Source: Planobispora rosea
Lineage (GTDB): Bacteria > Actinomycetota > Actinomycetes > Streptosporangiales > Streptosporangiaceae
DNA length: 64,000 nt
NCBI RefSeq assembly: GCF_014648175.1
Contig: NZ_BMQP01000015.1
Span: 114,364-178,363 of the forward strand
Direction: 5' to 3'
Position 1 is the first letter of the stretch, and each line of letters begins with the position of its first letter. The notes under the pieces were generated by a model. It was not told the DNA's origin. It made no database searches and saw only the letters and a list, made by a program, of their open reading frames with translations. A program made the translations under genes and the position numbers. Shown here one piece after another: positions 8,236 to 17,643 of this stretch.

Positions 8236-11200
8236 TCAGGAGGTCGCGGCGATCCAGCTGTCCAGGTCGGCCTCGGCGAGCAGCAGCGGCACCGCGGCCG
8301 GGTCGCGCAGCAGCGCGGCGACCGCGAGCCGGTCGCCCCACTGACCCGCCGCCCACGCGAGCCCCCGCGCCAGACCCTCCACGCCCGAGGCGTGCACCGT
8401 GCCCTCGGCGAAGCGCCAGGTGACCGGCACCCCGTCCACCAGGAGCTTCTCGTGCTCCACATAGGTCGCGGGCGCGGTCGGCAGCAGTGACCGCACGGCG
8501 GGCGGGACCTCGCGGACCTCGCCCGACGACGTCACCTCCCCGGCCGTCGCCTCCCCGGCCAACGGCAGGTCGAGCAGCTCCGACAGGGCCTCGGCGAGAT
8601 CGAACGGGGCGAGGACCAGCGGCCGGTCCGCAACCAGCGGCAGCAGGTCGGGCGCCTCGACCACGACCGGCTCGCCCGGGCCGGTACCGGAGCCTGTCCC
8701 CGAAGCACCGGGGATCGCACGCCCGTCCTCGGCGTCGGCGACGACGACCTCACCGTCGAGGACCGCGCGGACCGCCCTCGGGGGCGCGACGCGGGCCGGG
8801 TCGACGGCGGCCAGAGCCACCCACAGGGCCCTGAGCTGAGCCCGGTCCACCTCGATCGAGGGGTCGGCCAGCAGGTCGAGGAGCTCGTCGGGACCGCCGT
8901 GCGAGGCGAGCAGGTCGGGAAGCGCGGTCCGGACGCCGATCATCGCCAGGGCGGCCTCGTCCGCGGCGGCCGGGGCGTCGCCGTACAGGCCGAACAGGAG
9001 CGGGTCACCGGTCGGCAGACGCAGCTCCGTGGGGAGCTTCCCGCCGAGGACCGGATGGGTGGACAACCACCACGCGGTGTAGGACGGGACCTCCACGACC
9101 TCCCCCGCGGCCAGGACGCGCAGCGGGTGCAGGACCGAGCGGAGCGGCGGGCGGGAGAGCAGGGCCAGGGCGGAGGGCCAGTCGGCGATGTACTCCAGAT
9201 CGCGGACGGCGGAGAACTCCCTGGCCACCGGGGGCACGTCCAGCTCGGGCAGCAGGTCGAGCACGTGCTCGACCCATTCGTCCTCGCGGTCCAGGTCGTG
9301 GTCGCACTCGTCCGGGTCGAGCATGACGTCGCTGTCGTTGACCACGGCGAAGCCGTCGAGCACGCCGGCCGCCGCCAGCACCCGCGAGCCGTACCGCTCC
9401 ACCAGGTCGGGCGCGGCCGTGCCGAAGTGGGTCTCGGGGTCCAGCAGCCCGGCCAGCGAGCCGTCGGCCAGCAGCAGCTCCCCCGCCGGGTAGAGCTCGC
9501 CGTCGGTGCCGCGCAACGCCAGGTCCGCCAGCCACGGTGCCTCACCCGCGGTCAGCCCCGCGGCGTCGACCAGGGCCAGTACGGCCTGGGCCACCGGCTC
9601 GGGATCGGCGCTCTCCAGCGACTCGGAGACGGCCGCCCGGGTGAGCGGGTCCTCCAGCACGGTCCTGGGGGTCGCCTCGGCGGCACCGAGGCGGAGCAGC
9701 AGAGGATGGGCGGCGTCGGGGTGGACCACGCGGAGCCCGAGCGGGGCGAGCACCCCCAGGTCGAGGGAGCCGCGCTCGGTCAGCACGAGCGTGCCGCGCG
9801 GCCCTCTCACCAGGCGGCCGTCCGCCAGCGGAACCGGCAGCGCGCCGAGTGCCTCGGGGTCGTCGCCGGGCAGCACCTCGTACAGGGAGCGCCACCAGGC
9901 CGGGTCCCGGTCCTCGCCCGCACCGCCGGAGAGGTCGCCGGCGAGCATGTCCACGACGTCGGCCAGCTCCACCCGCTTCACACCGAGCGTGGTGATCGCG
10001 GGGTGCCGGGACGGCCATCCGGCGGGCAGCAGGCCGGGGACCATGGGGGCGATCTTCTCCAGCAGCTCGCCCGGGGCCGCCACCACGGACGCCTGCCGGC
10101 CGGTCACCACCGGGTTCGTGTTCCCCGCGTCGGCGGGCTCGGCGTCGGCGGACTCGGCGTCGGCGGGCAGGGAGAGGGCGGGCAGGAGCGGGGTGTCGGG
10201 GAGCCTGCGCAGGATGGCCCGGCGGATCCGGGCGTCGAGCTCGCCCCGGCCCATCAGGCCGGGCACGAGGTCGAGCAGCTTCGGCGTGCGGGGCAGCCCG
10301 GCGAGCAGCTCCAGGTAGGTCTCGGCGGCACGCTCGACCAGGAAGTCGGTGAGCGGGCCCAGCGCCACGTGCCGCCGGTCGGTGGCCAGCGGGAAGGACG
10401 CGATCAGCAGGGCGGGCAGGTCGAGCGGCTCGTCGCTCGGGGTCGGAGCGTGCACGACGGGCGGCACGTTCCCCGGCAGCGGCCCCGGCTCGCCGCCCCG
10501 CGTCCCGTCCTCGGCCCCGGCCTCGGAGCCGTTCCGCACTCCGCCCGGGGAAGCTGGCCCGGCGCCGCCGAGAAGACCGGCCCCGCCCGGGGAGGCGGGC
10601 CGGTCGGAGACGGGGACGGCCCAGCGGATCAGCCAGTGGGGGCGGGCGCGTTCCTCGGTCGGGCGGTCGGCGAACAGCTCGGCCACCTGCTCCGGGGTGA
10701 ACCGGCCGGAGGCCGAGACGACCCGCCAGCCGCCGGGGGCGATGGTCCTGGTCTCGCCGTCCACGTCGATCTCGATCGACTCCAGGGCGGGCATGCCGAT
10801 CAGCAGCGCGGGACCGGCCTCCCGGAGCATCGTCCGGACGGCCTCCACGGCGGCCGCGTCGCGGAGCGGGAGCCGGACGAGCGTGTCGAAGCCCTGCGGG
10901 ATCTCCACCGGCCCGCCCGGGAACGGCAGGCGCAGCAGGGGCACGTGCCCGCCGCGCTCGGCGAGCTCCCGGGCCAGCGCGGGCTCGGCGGCCACCAGAG
11001 CGGCGGTCTGCTCGCGGGACCAGCGGACCACCCCGGAGCCGAGTGAACCGATCACCGGCTCGTCGCAGACCGACACCACGGCCGCGAAGCCGACGCCGAA
11101 CCGGCCCGTCGCCCCGGCCTCGCCCCGCTTGGCGGAGACCCGCAGCGTGGACAGGCTCTCGATCCCGGCGGCGTCGATCGGCGCGCCGGTGTTGGCCGCC

Positions 11201-11424
11201 GACAGCACCCCTTCGCGCAGCGAGAGCCGCAGGCGGCCGGGGACCCCCGCCCGCAGGGCGGCGTCGGCGGCGTTCTGGGCGAGTTCGACGATCAGCCGGT
11301 CGCGGTAGCCGCCGAGTGCGAAGTCCTCCTCCGCGTTGGCGTCCTCGCGGAAGCGCGCGGGCGAGGCGGTCCAGGCCGCGAGCACGGCGGAGCGCAGTCG
11401 GTCGGTGCCGAAGGTGTCAGTCAC
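8236..11424 (-). CDS. sacsin N-terminal ATP-binding-like (HSP90-type ATPase fold) protein
   Basis: A 1062-residue protein. The N-terminal 200 residues form a GHKL/HSP90-like nucleotide-binding domain: ELAQNAADAAL (E48, N51, the N-box), the NTGAPIDAAGIESL loop and GRFGVGFAAV glycine loop (107-116). The remainder is a long Leu/Asp/Pro-rich region without recognised domains, matching the actinobacterial 'sacsin N-terminal ATP-binding-like domain' family. By analogy with sacsin a chaperone role is possible but unproven. Residues about 285-320 are a Gly/Pro-rich linker. Start is GTG at 11424, fitting the family N-terminus; the ribosome binding site is weak. It is followed upstream on the same strand by DUF3027, a neighbour pair that recurs in actinomycetes. 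Confidence 0.85.
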   Translation of the reverse strand: MTDTFGTDRLRSAVLAAWTASPARFREDANAEEDFALGGYRDRLIVELAQNAADAALRAGVPGRLRLSLREGVLSAANTGAPIDAAGIESLSTLRVSAKRGEAGATGRFGVGFAAVVSVCDEPVIGSLGSGVVRWSREQTAALVAAEPALARELAERGGHVPLLRLPFPGGPVEIPQGFDTLVRLPLRDAAAVEAVRTMLREAGPALLIGMPALESIEIDVDGETRTIAPGGWRVVSASGRFTPEQVAELFADRPTEERARPHWLIRWAVPVSDRPASPGGAGLLGGAGPASPGGVRNGSEAGAEDGTRGGEPGPLPGNVPPVVHAPTPSDEPLDLPALLIASFPLATDRRHVALGPLTDFLVERAAETYLELLAGLPRTPKLLDLVPGLMGRGELDARIRRAILRRLPDTPLLPALSLPADAESADAEPADAGNTNPVVTGRQASVVAAPGELLEKIAPMVPGLLPAGWPSRHPAITTLGVKRVELADVVDMLAGDLSGGAGEDRDPAWWRSLYEVLPGDDPEALGALPVPLADGRLVRGPRGTLVLTERGSLDLGVLAPLGLRVVHPDAAHPLLLRLGAAEATPRTVLEDPLTRAAVSESLESADPEPVAQAVLALVDAAGLTAGEAPWLADLALRGTDGELYPAGELLLADGSLAGLLDPETHFGTAAPDLVERYGSRVLAAAGVLDGFAVVNDSDVMLDPDECDHDLDREDEWVEHVLDLLPELDVPPVAREFSAVRDLEYIADWPSALALLSRPPLRSVLHPLRVLAAGEVVEVPSYTAWWLSTHPVLGGKLPTELRLPTGDPLLFGLYGDAPAAADEAALAMIGVRTALPDLLASHGGPDELLDLLADPSIEVDRAQLRALWVALAAVDPARVAPPRAVRAVLDGEVVVADAEDGRAIPGASGTGSGTGPGEPVVVEAPDLLPLVADRPLVLAPFDLAEALSELLDLPLAGEATAGEVTSSGEVREVPPAVRSLLPTAPATYVEHEKLLVDGVPVTWRFAEGTVHASGVEGLARGLAWAAGQWGDRLAVAALLRDPAAVPLLLAEADLDSWIAATS

Positions 11425-11579
11425 AGCGATGCATCCAAAGGTCAGGGCCCCGGGGCCGCCGGTCCGGGGCGGTCCGGCGGCCCGATGACCCTATCCGGAG
11501 CGACGGACAGAAACGGCCCGGCGATGCGACGGCCCGGTCGGGGCGCGTCGGGCCGGGAGCGGCCCGGGGGCGCGTCGGG

Positions 11580-12395
11580 TCAGGAATGGCCCAGCGGCTC
11601 GTCGGAGGAGTCGTCGTCCACGGAACCGGCGAGGTCCGCGGCGGGGGTCTCCTCCAGGTCGTAGAGGTGGTCGTCGAGGATCGGGGCGGCCGGCTCGGCC
11701 TGGGGCGGCGCCACCGTGGCCTCGGAGTGCGCGCCGCAGCCGTGGTCGGCGGCGACCACCCGGCCGTCGTCGGGGGCGTACTCGTTGGCGCAGACGCCGA
11801 AGCCGATGCGCAGCGCGCCCGCGAGCGGCCAGTAGAACCCGCAGGTGGAGCACTGCGCGGGGGCGGCGTGCGCGATCGGGGTGTGCGGGCCGGGCTCGCC
11901 GGCGTGCCAGCGCCGCACCGCCAGGTCGCGGCCGAGCGGAGAGAGCACCCGGGCCCGGCCGAGGCCGTACTCGAAGATCACCTGGCGCTCGTTCTCGTCG
12001 TCCGTCTCGGTGAAACCGGGGGCGAGCCGGACGTCGTCCTCGGTGGCGGGCAGCAGGTCGCCCACGCCGAGGTCACCCGGGCGCAGCCGCTCGCTCCACG
12101 GCACCCACGGGGGCGCCAGCAGGGCGCCGGTGCCGGGCAGCAGCACGACCTCGCTGACCGTGACGTTGCGCGCGCGGGCGGCGCGGGTGACGGTGACGGC
12201 CCAGCGCCAGCCCCGGTAGGCGCGGTCGAGGCAGGCGAAGTAGTGGGTGACGACCCGGTCGCCCTCGCCCTCGACGCCGAGGTGCTCGCCGATCTCCTCG
12301 GGCCTGACGTTCTCCTCGACCGCGGAACGGGCCAGATCGACCGCGGCGGCGCACGCCTGGTCGAGAACCACGGCACGAGATCGAGTGCGGGTCAC
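11580..12395 (-). CDS. DUF3027 domain-containing protein
   Basis: A 271-residue soluble protein of the actinobacterial DUF3027 family. Conserved stretches include VVTHYFACLDRAYRGWRWAVTV, VLLPGTGALLAPPWVPWSERL, and a Cys motif (CSTCGFYWPLAG) followed by CANEYAPDDGRVV and HGCGAHSE, which could bind zinc. The C-terminal 45 residues are acidic and disordered (DDHLYDLEETPA). Function unknown. Start is ATG at 12395 in agreement with the family. It is divergent from the MFS gene and 155 bases upstream of the sacsin-like gene; that gap is only GC-rich low-complexity sequence. Confidence 0.88.
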   Translation of the reverse strand: MTRTRSRAVVLDQACAAAVDLARSAVEENVRPEEIGEHLGVEGEGDRVVTHYFACLDRAYRGWRWAVTVTRAARARNVTVSEVVLLPGTGALLAPPWVPWSERLRPGDLGVGDLLPATEDDVRLAPGFTETDDENERQVIFEYGLGRARVLSPLGRDLAVRRWHAGEPGPHTPIAHAAPAQCSTCGFYWPLAGALRIGFGVCANEYAPDDGRVVAADHGCGAHSEATVAPPQAEPAAPILDDHLYDLEETPAADLAGSVDDDSSDEPLGHS

Positions 12396-12597
12396 GACTC
12401 CTCCCCCGTCGTTCTCGTAACCCGAAGGGTGCTGTGCCCGTAGGCTCGCCCGCTGCGCTCGCTCACGGTTTCATTCTCGCCCATACCCGGAGCGGACAGC
12501 ACCGCTACCGGTCAACATCCCGGGGCGGGTGTCGGAGCCGGATAACAGAACCGGGCACATCGGGCGTCGGATGTGTCCTTCGGGTAAGACTGGATGC

Positions 12598-14319
12598 GTG
12601 GCAGATGGCTGGGAGCAGACTCGGAGGACTGCGGGAGAGGCCTCCCGCCGGCTCGGCCGCGCCCTCGCCGGAGCGGGCAGGGCGACCGTACGGGCCGGGC
12701 GGGCGACCGCGCGGGCGGGCAAGGTCGCGGGGCAGGCGTCCGTACGGGCGGGGCGGGGCGTGGCCGACGCGGCGCACGGCGCCGGCCGGGCCGCGCGGCG
12801 GCTGACCCACGCCCAGGGCGCGGGCCGTACCGGCCTGGGACAGCTGATCGAGCTGACCGCCGCGCACAGCGCGGGTGACGCGCTGGTCACCGCGGCGCTG
12901 GCGGGGACGCTGTTCAAGCTTCCGGTGAACGAGGCCCGCGGGCAGGTCGCGCTCTACCTGCTGATCACGATGATCCCCTTCGTGGTGGTCGCGCCGTTCG
13001 TCGGCCCGGTCCTGGACCGGTTCCGCTCGGGCCGCCGTTTCGTCATGGCCGGCACGCTCTTCGGCCGCGGCCTGCTCTGCTTCGCGATGGCGGCGGCGGT
13101 CGTCTCGGAGGACGCGTTCACCATCTTCCCCGCGGCGCTGGCCGTGCTGGTGCTGTCGAAGGCCTACAACGTCTCGCGTGCCGCGATCATGCCGAGCGTG
13201 CTGCCCGCCGACATCGCGCTGGTCACCGCCAACGCCAGGGTCGCGCTGTTCGCGCTGGTCTCGGCGGGGGTGGCGATCCCCGTCGGCGCGGGCATCAGCG
13301 CCTGGCTCGGGGCGGAGTGGGTGCTGCGCGCCGCGATGCTGCTCTTCCTGTTCCAGGGGGTGCTGGCGGTACGGCTCCCGCGCCACGTCGACTCCCCCGA
13401 CCTGGAGGAGGTCCAGGAGGGCGGCGACCGGCCGGCCCGCTGGCGCACCATGCTCAACGTGGGGCCGGTGGTCTCCGAGTCGATGAAGGCCAACGTCGCC
13501 ATCCGCTTCTACTCCGGGTTCATGCTCTTCTACCTGCTCTTCCTGGTGCAGGAGAAGAAGCTGCCCGGTCTGGCCCCGACGGTCACCATCGGCGTGCTGG
13601 CCGTCGCCGCGGGAGCGGGCGGCCTCGCCGGGGCGGGCGTGGCCTCCTGGGTCCGAAGTCACTCGCCGCAGATCATCGTGCTGATCACGCTCGCGCTGGC
13701 GATGGCGGCCACGGTGGTGGCGGCCGTGGTGTTCGGATTGTGGACCGCTGTGGCCGTCGCGCTGGTGGCGGCGTTCGCGCAGGGGCTGGGCAAGCTCGCG
13801 CTGGACGCGATCGTGCAGCGCGAGATCGGCGAGGAGGTGCGCTCGTCCACGTTCGGTGTGGTCGAGGCGTTCCTGCAGATCGCCTGGGTGGTCGGCGGGC
13901 TGGTCGGGCTGCTGCTGTCGCTGTTCGCCGACGGTCCCGCCGGGCTCACGGTGATGGCCGTGGTGCTGGCGGGCTCTCTCGTCTGGCTGCTGGTACGGCG
14001 CCGCCGGCGCGTTCAGAGCGTGGACGCCAGGGTGGAGGCCGCGCGATCCGCGAGGCGTGCCCCCGGCCCGGCGCAGAAGCCCGGCCCCGCGCAGCAGGCC
14101 GGCCTGCCGGAGGAGGACGACGACCTGCTGGAGGAGGACGGTCCGACGGAGGAGGTCGGGCCGAGGAAGGAACCCGGGCCGCGGCAGGGGCCGGGGTCGC
14201 GGCAGGGCCATCGGCCGCCGGTCCCGGGGGACCGGCCGGGAGGGACCACCACCGTCGTACGGCGCGGCGATCCCCCCACCGAGAAGCGGACCAAGCCGCT
14301 GACCAACCCGCACGGCTGA
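12598..14319 (+). CDS. MFS transporter with disordered tails
   Basis: A 573-residue inner-membrane protein with about 10-12 hydrophobic helices between residues 85 and 490 (for example LYLLITMIPFVVVAPFVGPVLDRFRSGRR, a loop typical of MFS A-motifs). The first 70 residues are Arg/Ala/Gly-rich with repeated RAGRATARAG units, and the last 75 residues are Pro/Glu-rich; both are probably cytosolic. GTG at 12598 is preferred over an ATG 69 bases upstream because coding bias begins here; TAAGACT lies 10 bases before it, so the mRNA may be leaderless. It is divergent from DUF3027 and convergent with the cold-shock gene, a recurring actinomycete arrangement. Substrate unknown. Confidence 0.85.
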   Translation: MADGWEQTRRTAGEASRRLGRALAGAGRATVRAGRATARAGKVAGQASVRAGRGVADAAHGAGRAARRLTHAQGAGRTGLGQLIELTAAHSAGDALVTAALAGTLFKLPVNEARGQVALYLLITMIPFVVVAPFVGPVLDRFRSGRRFVMAGTLFGRGLLCFAMAAAVVSEDAFTIFPAALAVLVLSKAYNVSRAAIMPSVLPADIALVTANARVALFALVSAGVAIPVGAGISAWLGAEWVLRAAMLLFLFQGVLAVRLPRHVDSPDLEEVQEGGDRPARWRTMLNVGPVVSESMKANVAIRFYSGFMLFYLLFLVQEKKLPGLAPTVTIGVLAVAAGAGGLAGAGVASWVRSHSPQIIVLITLALAMAATVVAAVVFGLWTAVAVALVAAFAQGLGKLALDAIVQREIGEEVRSSTFGVVEAFLQIAWVVGGLVGLLLSLFADGPAGLTVMAVVLAGSLVWLLVRRRRRVQSVDARVEAARSARRAPGPAQKPGPAQQAGLPEEDDDLLEEDGPTEEVGPRKEPGPRQGPGSRQGHRPPVPGDRPGGTTTVVRRGDPPTEKRTKPLTNPHG

Positions 14320-14387
14320 GGGCCCCGCCGGAGCCCGCCGAGGCTTCCCCCGGACACGCCGGTCGAGGGCCCCGCCGGAGCCCGCCG
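14318..14387. repeat. 23-bp direct repeat in a convergent intergenic region
   Basis: Two identical 23-base copies at 14318-14340 and 14365-14387 (GAGGGCCCCGCC and onward), 47 bases apart, the first overlapping the MFS stop codon. They lie between convergent genes and may contribute to transcription termination or mark a local duplication. Confidence 0.7.
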
Positions 14388-14422
14388 GGGTCTCCTCCGG
14401 AGCCTGGTGCGGAGTGGGGCGG

Positions 14423-14821
14423 TCAGCCGTCCAGGTCGTCGGCCACGGCCCGGAGGACCGTGGCGATCTTCTTGGCGTGCACGGTCTCGGGGTGCTTGCC
14501 CTTCTGGTAGGACATGGAGATCGTGTCCAGAAGCTTGATCAGGTCTTCCACGATGACGACCATCTCGTCGGGCTTCTTGCGCTTGCCCTTCGGCTTGGCG
14601 GTCTTTGCGAGGGTCGGGGGCTGGTCGATCACGCGGACCGAGAGCGCCTGCTGTCCGCGGCGCCCCTCCGCCACGCCGAACTCGACCTTCTGACCCGGCT
14701 TGAGAGCATCCACGCCGCCGGGGAGCGCAGATGAATGCACGAAGACCTCACCGCCGTCGTCGCGGGTGAGGAAGCCGAAACCCTTGTCGGCGTCGTACCA
14801 CTTGACCTTGCCACTCGGCAC
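14423..14821 (-). CDS. cold-shock-domain protein with C-terminal extension
   Basis: A 132-residue protein. Residues 3-68 are a cold shock domain with RNP1 (KGFGFL) and RNP2 (VFVHSSAL) motifs for single-stranded nucleic acid binding. Unlike the 66-residue CspA-type protein elsewhere in the window, it has a 60-residue C-terminal extension with a KPKGKRKKPDE basic segment and a helical tail (DLIKLLDTI, KKIATVLRAVADDLDG). This long form is the usual neighbour of the MFS/DUF3027 pair in actinomycetes. GTG at 14821 is chosen because the family opens with PSGKVKWYDADKG and GAGGT lies upstream; an ATG 54 bases earlier gives a less likely extension. Confidence 0.85.
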   Translation of the reverse strand: MPSGKVKWYDADKGFGFLTRDDGGEVFVHSSALPGGVDALKPGQKVEFGVAEGRRGQQALSVRVIDQPPTLAKTAKPKGKRKKPDEMVVIVEDLIKLLDTISMSYQKGKHPETVHAKKIATVLRAVADDLDG

Positions 14822-14933
14822 AGGGGTGACCTCGTTCAGACTGTCGTGAAAAGGATGGAAGTAGGTTATGCCCAAGGAAGGCTGAGGGCGACCGTGTAAA
14901 CAGGCGCCGACCGGAGTGTCTTGTGGACACCGG

Positions 14934-15578
14934 CTACACGAGTGCGGCCCGGGCCCGCCACCCGTCGAACCAGCCGGCGAACTGCGTCAGATCGCCCAGC
15001 ACGACGTCCGCTCCGTGCTCACGCAACTCTCCCGCCGGATAGAGACCAGTGGCCACCGCCACGCTGACGGTGCCTCCCGCCCGCGCCGCCTCGATATCGG
15101 CGACGTGATCTCCAACATAAGCCGCCGCGCCGAAAGTCGCGAGGGCCGGGCCTTTGTCGGCGCCGAAAACCGATCCGACGACCTCGTCCACGTCCAGGCC
15201 GAGGAACTCCACCGTGCTCTTGGCGTCGCGGGGGTTCTTCCCGGTGACCACGATGACCTTGCCGCCGGCCTGCCGTACCGCGTCGACGGCCTCACGTGCG
15301 CCGGCCATGAGGCTGGTGGCGGGTACGGCGAGCGAGGGGTACAGCGACCTGAAGACCGTGACGGCCTCGGGGATCTCGGCCGCGGGAAACCAGTTGGCCA
15401 GTTCCCACTCCAGCGGCGGTCCGAGCCGGGCCACCACGGCGGCGCTGTCGATGGTCACTCCCATGCGCAGCGCCAGCTCGTCGTAGACGGCGGCGATCCC
15501 GGCGCGAGTGTCCGCGAGCGTCATATCGAGGTCGAACCCCACAGATTGCATACCTCGCAGCATGTCAAACGCCAACAT
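14934..15578 (-). CDS. HAD family hydrolase (phosphoglycolate phosphatase-like)
   Basis: A haloacid dehalogenase-type phosphatase of about 205-214 residues. Motif I is FDLDMTLADT (nucleophile Asp and the +2 acid Asp), followed by a helical C1 cap (YDELALRMGV to LAVPATSLMAGA), motif II VIVVTGKN, motif III Lys in GADKGPAL, and motif IV YVGDHVADIEAA. This is the PGP/GmhB-like layout; the substrate is unknown. Start is uncertain: ATGs at 15578, 15563 and 15551 are all in frame and none has a well-placed ribosome binding site. The family usually begins close to the FDLD motif, which favours 15563 or 15551. Confidence 0.8.
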   Translation of the reverse strand: MLAFDMLRGMQSVGFDLDMTLADTRAGIAAVYDELALRMGVTIDSAAVVARLGPPLEWELANWFPAAEIPEAVTVFRSLYPSLAVPATSLMAGAREAVDAVRQAGGKVIVVTGKNPRDAKSTVEFLGLDVDEVVGSVFGADKGPALATFGAAAYVGDHVADIEAARAGGTVSVAVATGLYPAGELREHGADVVLGDLTQFAGWFDGWRARAALV

Positions 15579-15748
15579 AACTGGGTAATCACACTTATTT
15601 CCTATGTTGTGGCACCGGTCTCCCCTGGTCCGCGACATGAGCCGTGGTATCGCTTCCCGCCCCACCACGGCCCCGCAGAGGTGCTGTACGCGACGACACC
15701 GCTGTGGAACCCTTCGGAAAGGAATTACTTACCGGCCGGGAAAGTTGC

Positions 15749-15765
15749 CATCACCACAGGTGATG
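15749..15765 (+). promoter_or_regulatory. candidate TetR operator (7-3-7 inverted repeat)
   Basis: CATCACC-ACA-GGTGATG is a perfect 7-bp inverted repeat with a 3-base centre, 67 bases upstream of the TetR-family start. Autoregulatory operators of this size are typical of TetR genes. Binding is inferred. Confidence 0.5.
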
Positions 15766-15832
15766 AAGGGGGGAACCGCGTCCCGGCGGGTTCCGTACTG
15801 GATAAGGTCGTGATGGAGGTGTCGGAGCGGAA

Positions 15833-16462
15833 ATGACCAGATCGACGCGTGAGCGGATCATCGACGAAGCCCTGCGGCTGTTCGCCGAGCGGGGATACTC
15901 GGCGACCTCGGTGGCCGAGATCGAGGCCGCCTCGGGGCTCTCGCCCGGCGCGGGCGGGCTCTACCGGCACTTCAAGTCCAAGTACGAGGTGCTGGCCGCG
16001 GCGATGAACGAGCACGCCACCCGGACCCGTGCACAGATCGCCGAGACCCTGAACGAGATGGGCACCGTCGACGCCACCCTCGACGTCGAAACCCGCCTGG
16101 CGCACCTGTGCAGGGCGGGACTGGCCAAGGTCCGCGAGGAGAGCGAGCTGACGCGCGTCTTCTTCCGTGACCTGAGCCAGTTCCCCGAGCTGGTGGCGAT
16201 CGTGCGTGAGGGGTTGCTGCAGCCCATGTTCGACGCGATCACCACCTGGTTCCGCGCGCAGCCCGAGTACGCCGGGGCCGACGTCGACTGGCCCGCGATC
16301 GGCGCCGTGCTGGGAGGCGCGGTGGTCCACTACCGCCTGTTCCAGGAGACGGTGGGCGAGCCTCCGGGCCGCGCGGAGCGCGAGCGTTTCGTGGCCTCGT
16401 GGGTACGGCTCGCGCTGGGCCTGCTGCCCCAGCCCCACCCTGCGGTGCAGGCGGTCGGCTGA
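15833..16462 (+). CDS. TetR/AcrR family transcriptional regulator
   Basis: A 209-residue repressor. Residues 1-50 carry the TetR helix-turn-helix (TRERIIDEALRLFAERGYSATSVAEIEAASG, then GGLYRHFKSKYEVL), followed by an all-helical ligand-binding domain with dimer helices (VGEPPGRAERERFVASWVRLALGLL). ATG at 15833 follows GGAGCGGAA. A perfect inverted repeat lies in its leader. The neighbour on the right, a HAAS-like membrane protein, is convergent, so the regulated gene is not evident; autoregulation is the only visible prediction. Confidence 0.9.
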   Translation: MTRSTRERIIDEALRLFAERGYSATSVAEIEAASGLSPGAGGLYRHFKSKYEVLAAAMNEHATRTRAQIAETLNEMGTVDATLDVETRLAHLCRAGLAKVREESELTRVFFRDLSQFPELVAIVREGLLQPMFDAITTWFRAQPEYAGADVDWPAIGAVLGGAVVHYRLFQETVGEPPGRAERERFVASWVRLALGLLPQPHPAVQAVG

Positions 16463-16469
16463 GCCGTCG

Positions 16470-17513
16470 CTACGGCCTCCCGGTGAACGGGGCGGGCGGG
16501 TTGACCAGGCGATAGGCCAGCCAGAGCGCACCCACCGCCGTGCCGAGGACGAACATGGACCCGCTCACGTCGTGGAAACCGCTGATCATCCGATCGAGAT
16601 CGCCCTCCGCCCGGGCGATCGCCACCGCCGCGCCGCCGATGGCGTAGACGAGCACCGGGGCCGCCGCGCTGAGCACCTTGTCCCCGACCTCCCAGCCCGA
16701 GCAGGACAGCACGACCGCCGTCCCGACCGCCCACACCAGGAACGGAATCGGGAAGATCGCGACCGGCGCCAGGGGAACCGGGACGAGGAGGGCCGCCAGG
16801 ACGAGCACGGCGATCCCTGCCACCTCGCGCGGGCGCGCCGCCGGAATCGACCCCGTGCCGGACCTCCCCCGCCGGCTCTCCCCGGCCCCGAAGTCCTCCC
16901 GTCCGTCCTCTCCGGCGCCGAACGCCCGCCCGCCCCCTCGGGCGTCCCGGCCTCTCCTCAGACTTCTCCGGCCTCGCCGGACTCCCCGGACGCCCGTTCC
17001 CTCCGGCCCGCGCTCTCCCGGATCCGGGCGCCGGCCTCCGGCCTCCCGCTCGGCCAGTTTCCTCCTCGCCTCTTCCGTGAACCGTGCCACTCCCGGCGGC
17101 ATCCCTCGCGGCAGCCGCCCGGTACCCGGCCCCGCGGAGCTCGCGGGCCCCACGGAACTCGCGGGGCTCGCGGGGCTCGCGGGGCTCGTACGCGGAGGTT
17201 TCGACCGCACCGGGGGCAGCTCGCGGGTGACCGCCTCCGCGGCGGCCATGAGGGTCGGCGAGTCCTCCTCCTTCGGGGCCCGGGCCTCCTGCAGGCGCCT
17301 GACCTCGCGCGCCACCAGGGCCTCCGGGTCACCGAACACGGCGAGCACCTTCCTGACGGCGGCGGGACTCTCCAGCCCCCTCCGCTCGGCGTCGATCCGC
17401 TCGCGCAGCCTCCGGATGAAGTCGAGCCGCTGGTCCTGGCGCAGCACACCGTGAGCGGCGTCGGCCACCTTGCTGACGTACTCCAGGACGAGCTGGTCGG
17501 CACGCTCGATCAC
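16470..17513 (-). CDS. HAAS/permease-prefix-like membrane protein
   Basis: A 347-residue protein in three parts. Residues 1-70 resemble HAAS or permease-prefix signalling domains (LVLEYVSKVADAAHGVLRQDQ, RLRERIDAERRGL, VFGDPEALVAREV). Residues about 75-205 are a disordered Pro/Ser/Arg/Gly-rich linker containing PAS units from a 9-bp repeat. The C-terminal 130 residues have four hydrophobic helices. It may be a membrane partner of a PadR-like regulator, as HAAS proteins often are, but no padR gene is adjacent. GTG at 17513 is decided by GGGAGG ten bases upstream. Divergent from the helicase-associated protein gene. Confidence 0.7.
   Translation of the reverse strand: MIERADQLVLEYVSKVADAAHGVLRQDQRLDFIRRLRERIDAERRGLESPAAVRKVLAVFGDPEALVAREVRRLQEARAPKEEDSPTLMAAAEAVTRELPPVRSKPPRTSPASPASPASSVGPASSAGPGTGRLPRGMPPGVARFTEEARRKLAEREAGGRRPDPGERGPEGTGVRGVRRGRRSLRRGRDARGGGRAFGAGEDGREDFGAGESRRGRSGTGSIPAARPREVAGIAVLVLAALLVPVPLAPVAIFPIPFLVWAVGTAVVLSCSGWEVGDKVLSAAAPVLVYAIGGAAVAIARAEGDLDRMISGFHDVSGSMFVLGTAVGALWLAYRLVNPPAPFTGRP
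17134..17187 (-). repeat. 9-bp in-frame tandem repeat
   Basis: Three exact copies of GCGGGGCTC (from 17161) and degenerate copies to the left encode Ser-Pro-Ala units in the linker of the HAAS-like protein. Confidence 0.75.
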
Positions 17514-17643
17514 GCCGTCATCCTCCCTCAGCGTTCCCCCGCCCGCGACCCCTTCCCTGATTCCCCGCCGATCGGACGACCGCCACGCTTCCCGGCATTC
17601 CCCCGGCGGCACACTGTCGGTACGGCGTCTTACCATTGACGGA

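Noticed and set aside
12505..14313. 602-residue antisense reading opposite the MFS transporter
   Set aside because: His/Gln/Arg-rich shadow with no domain; the plus strand has membrane helices and correct codon bias.
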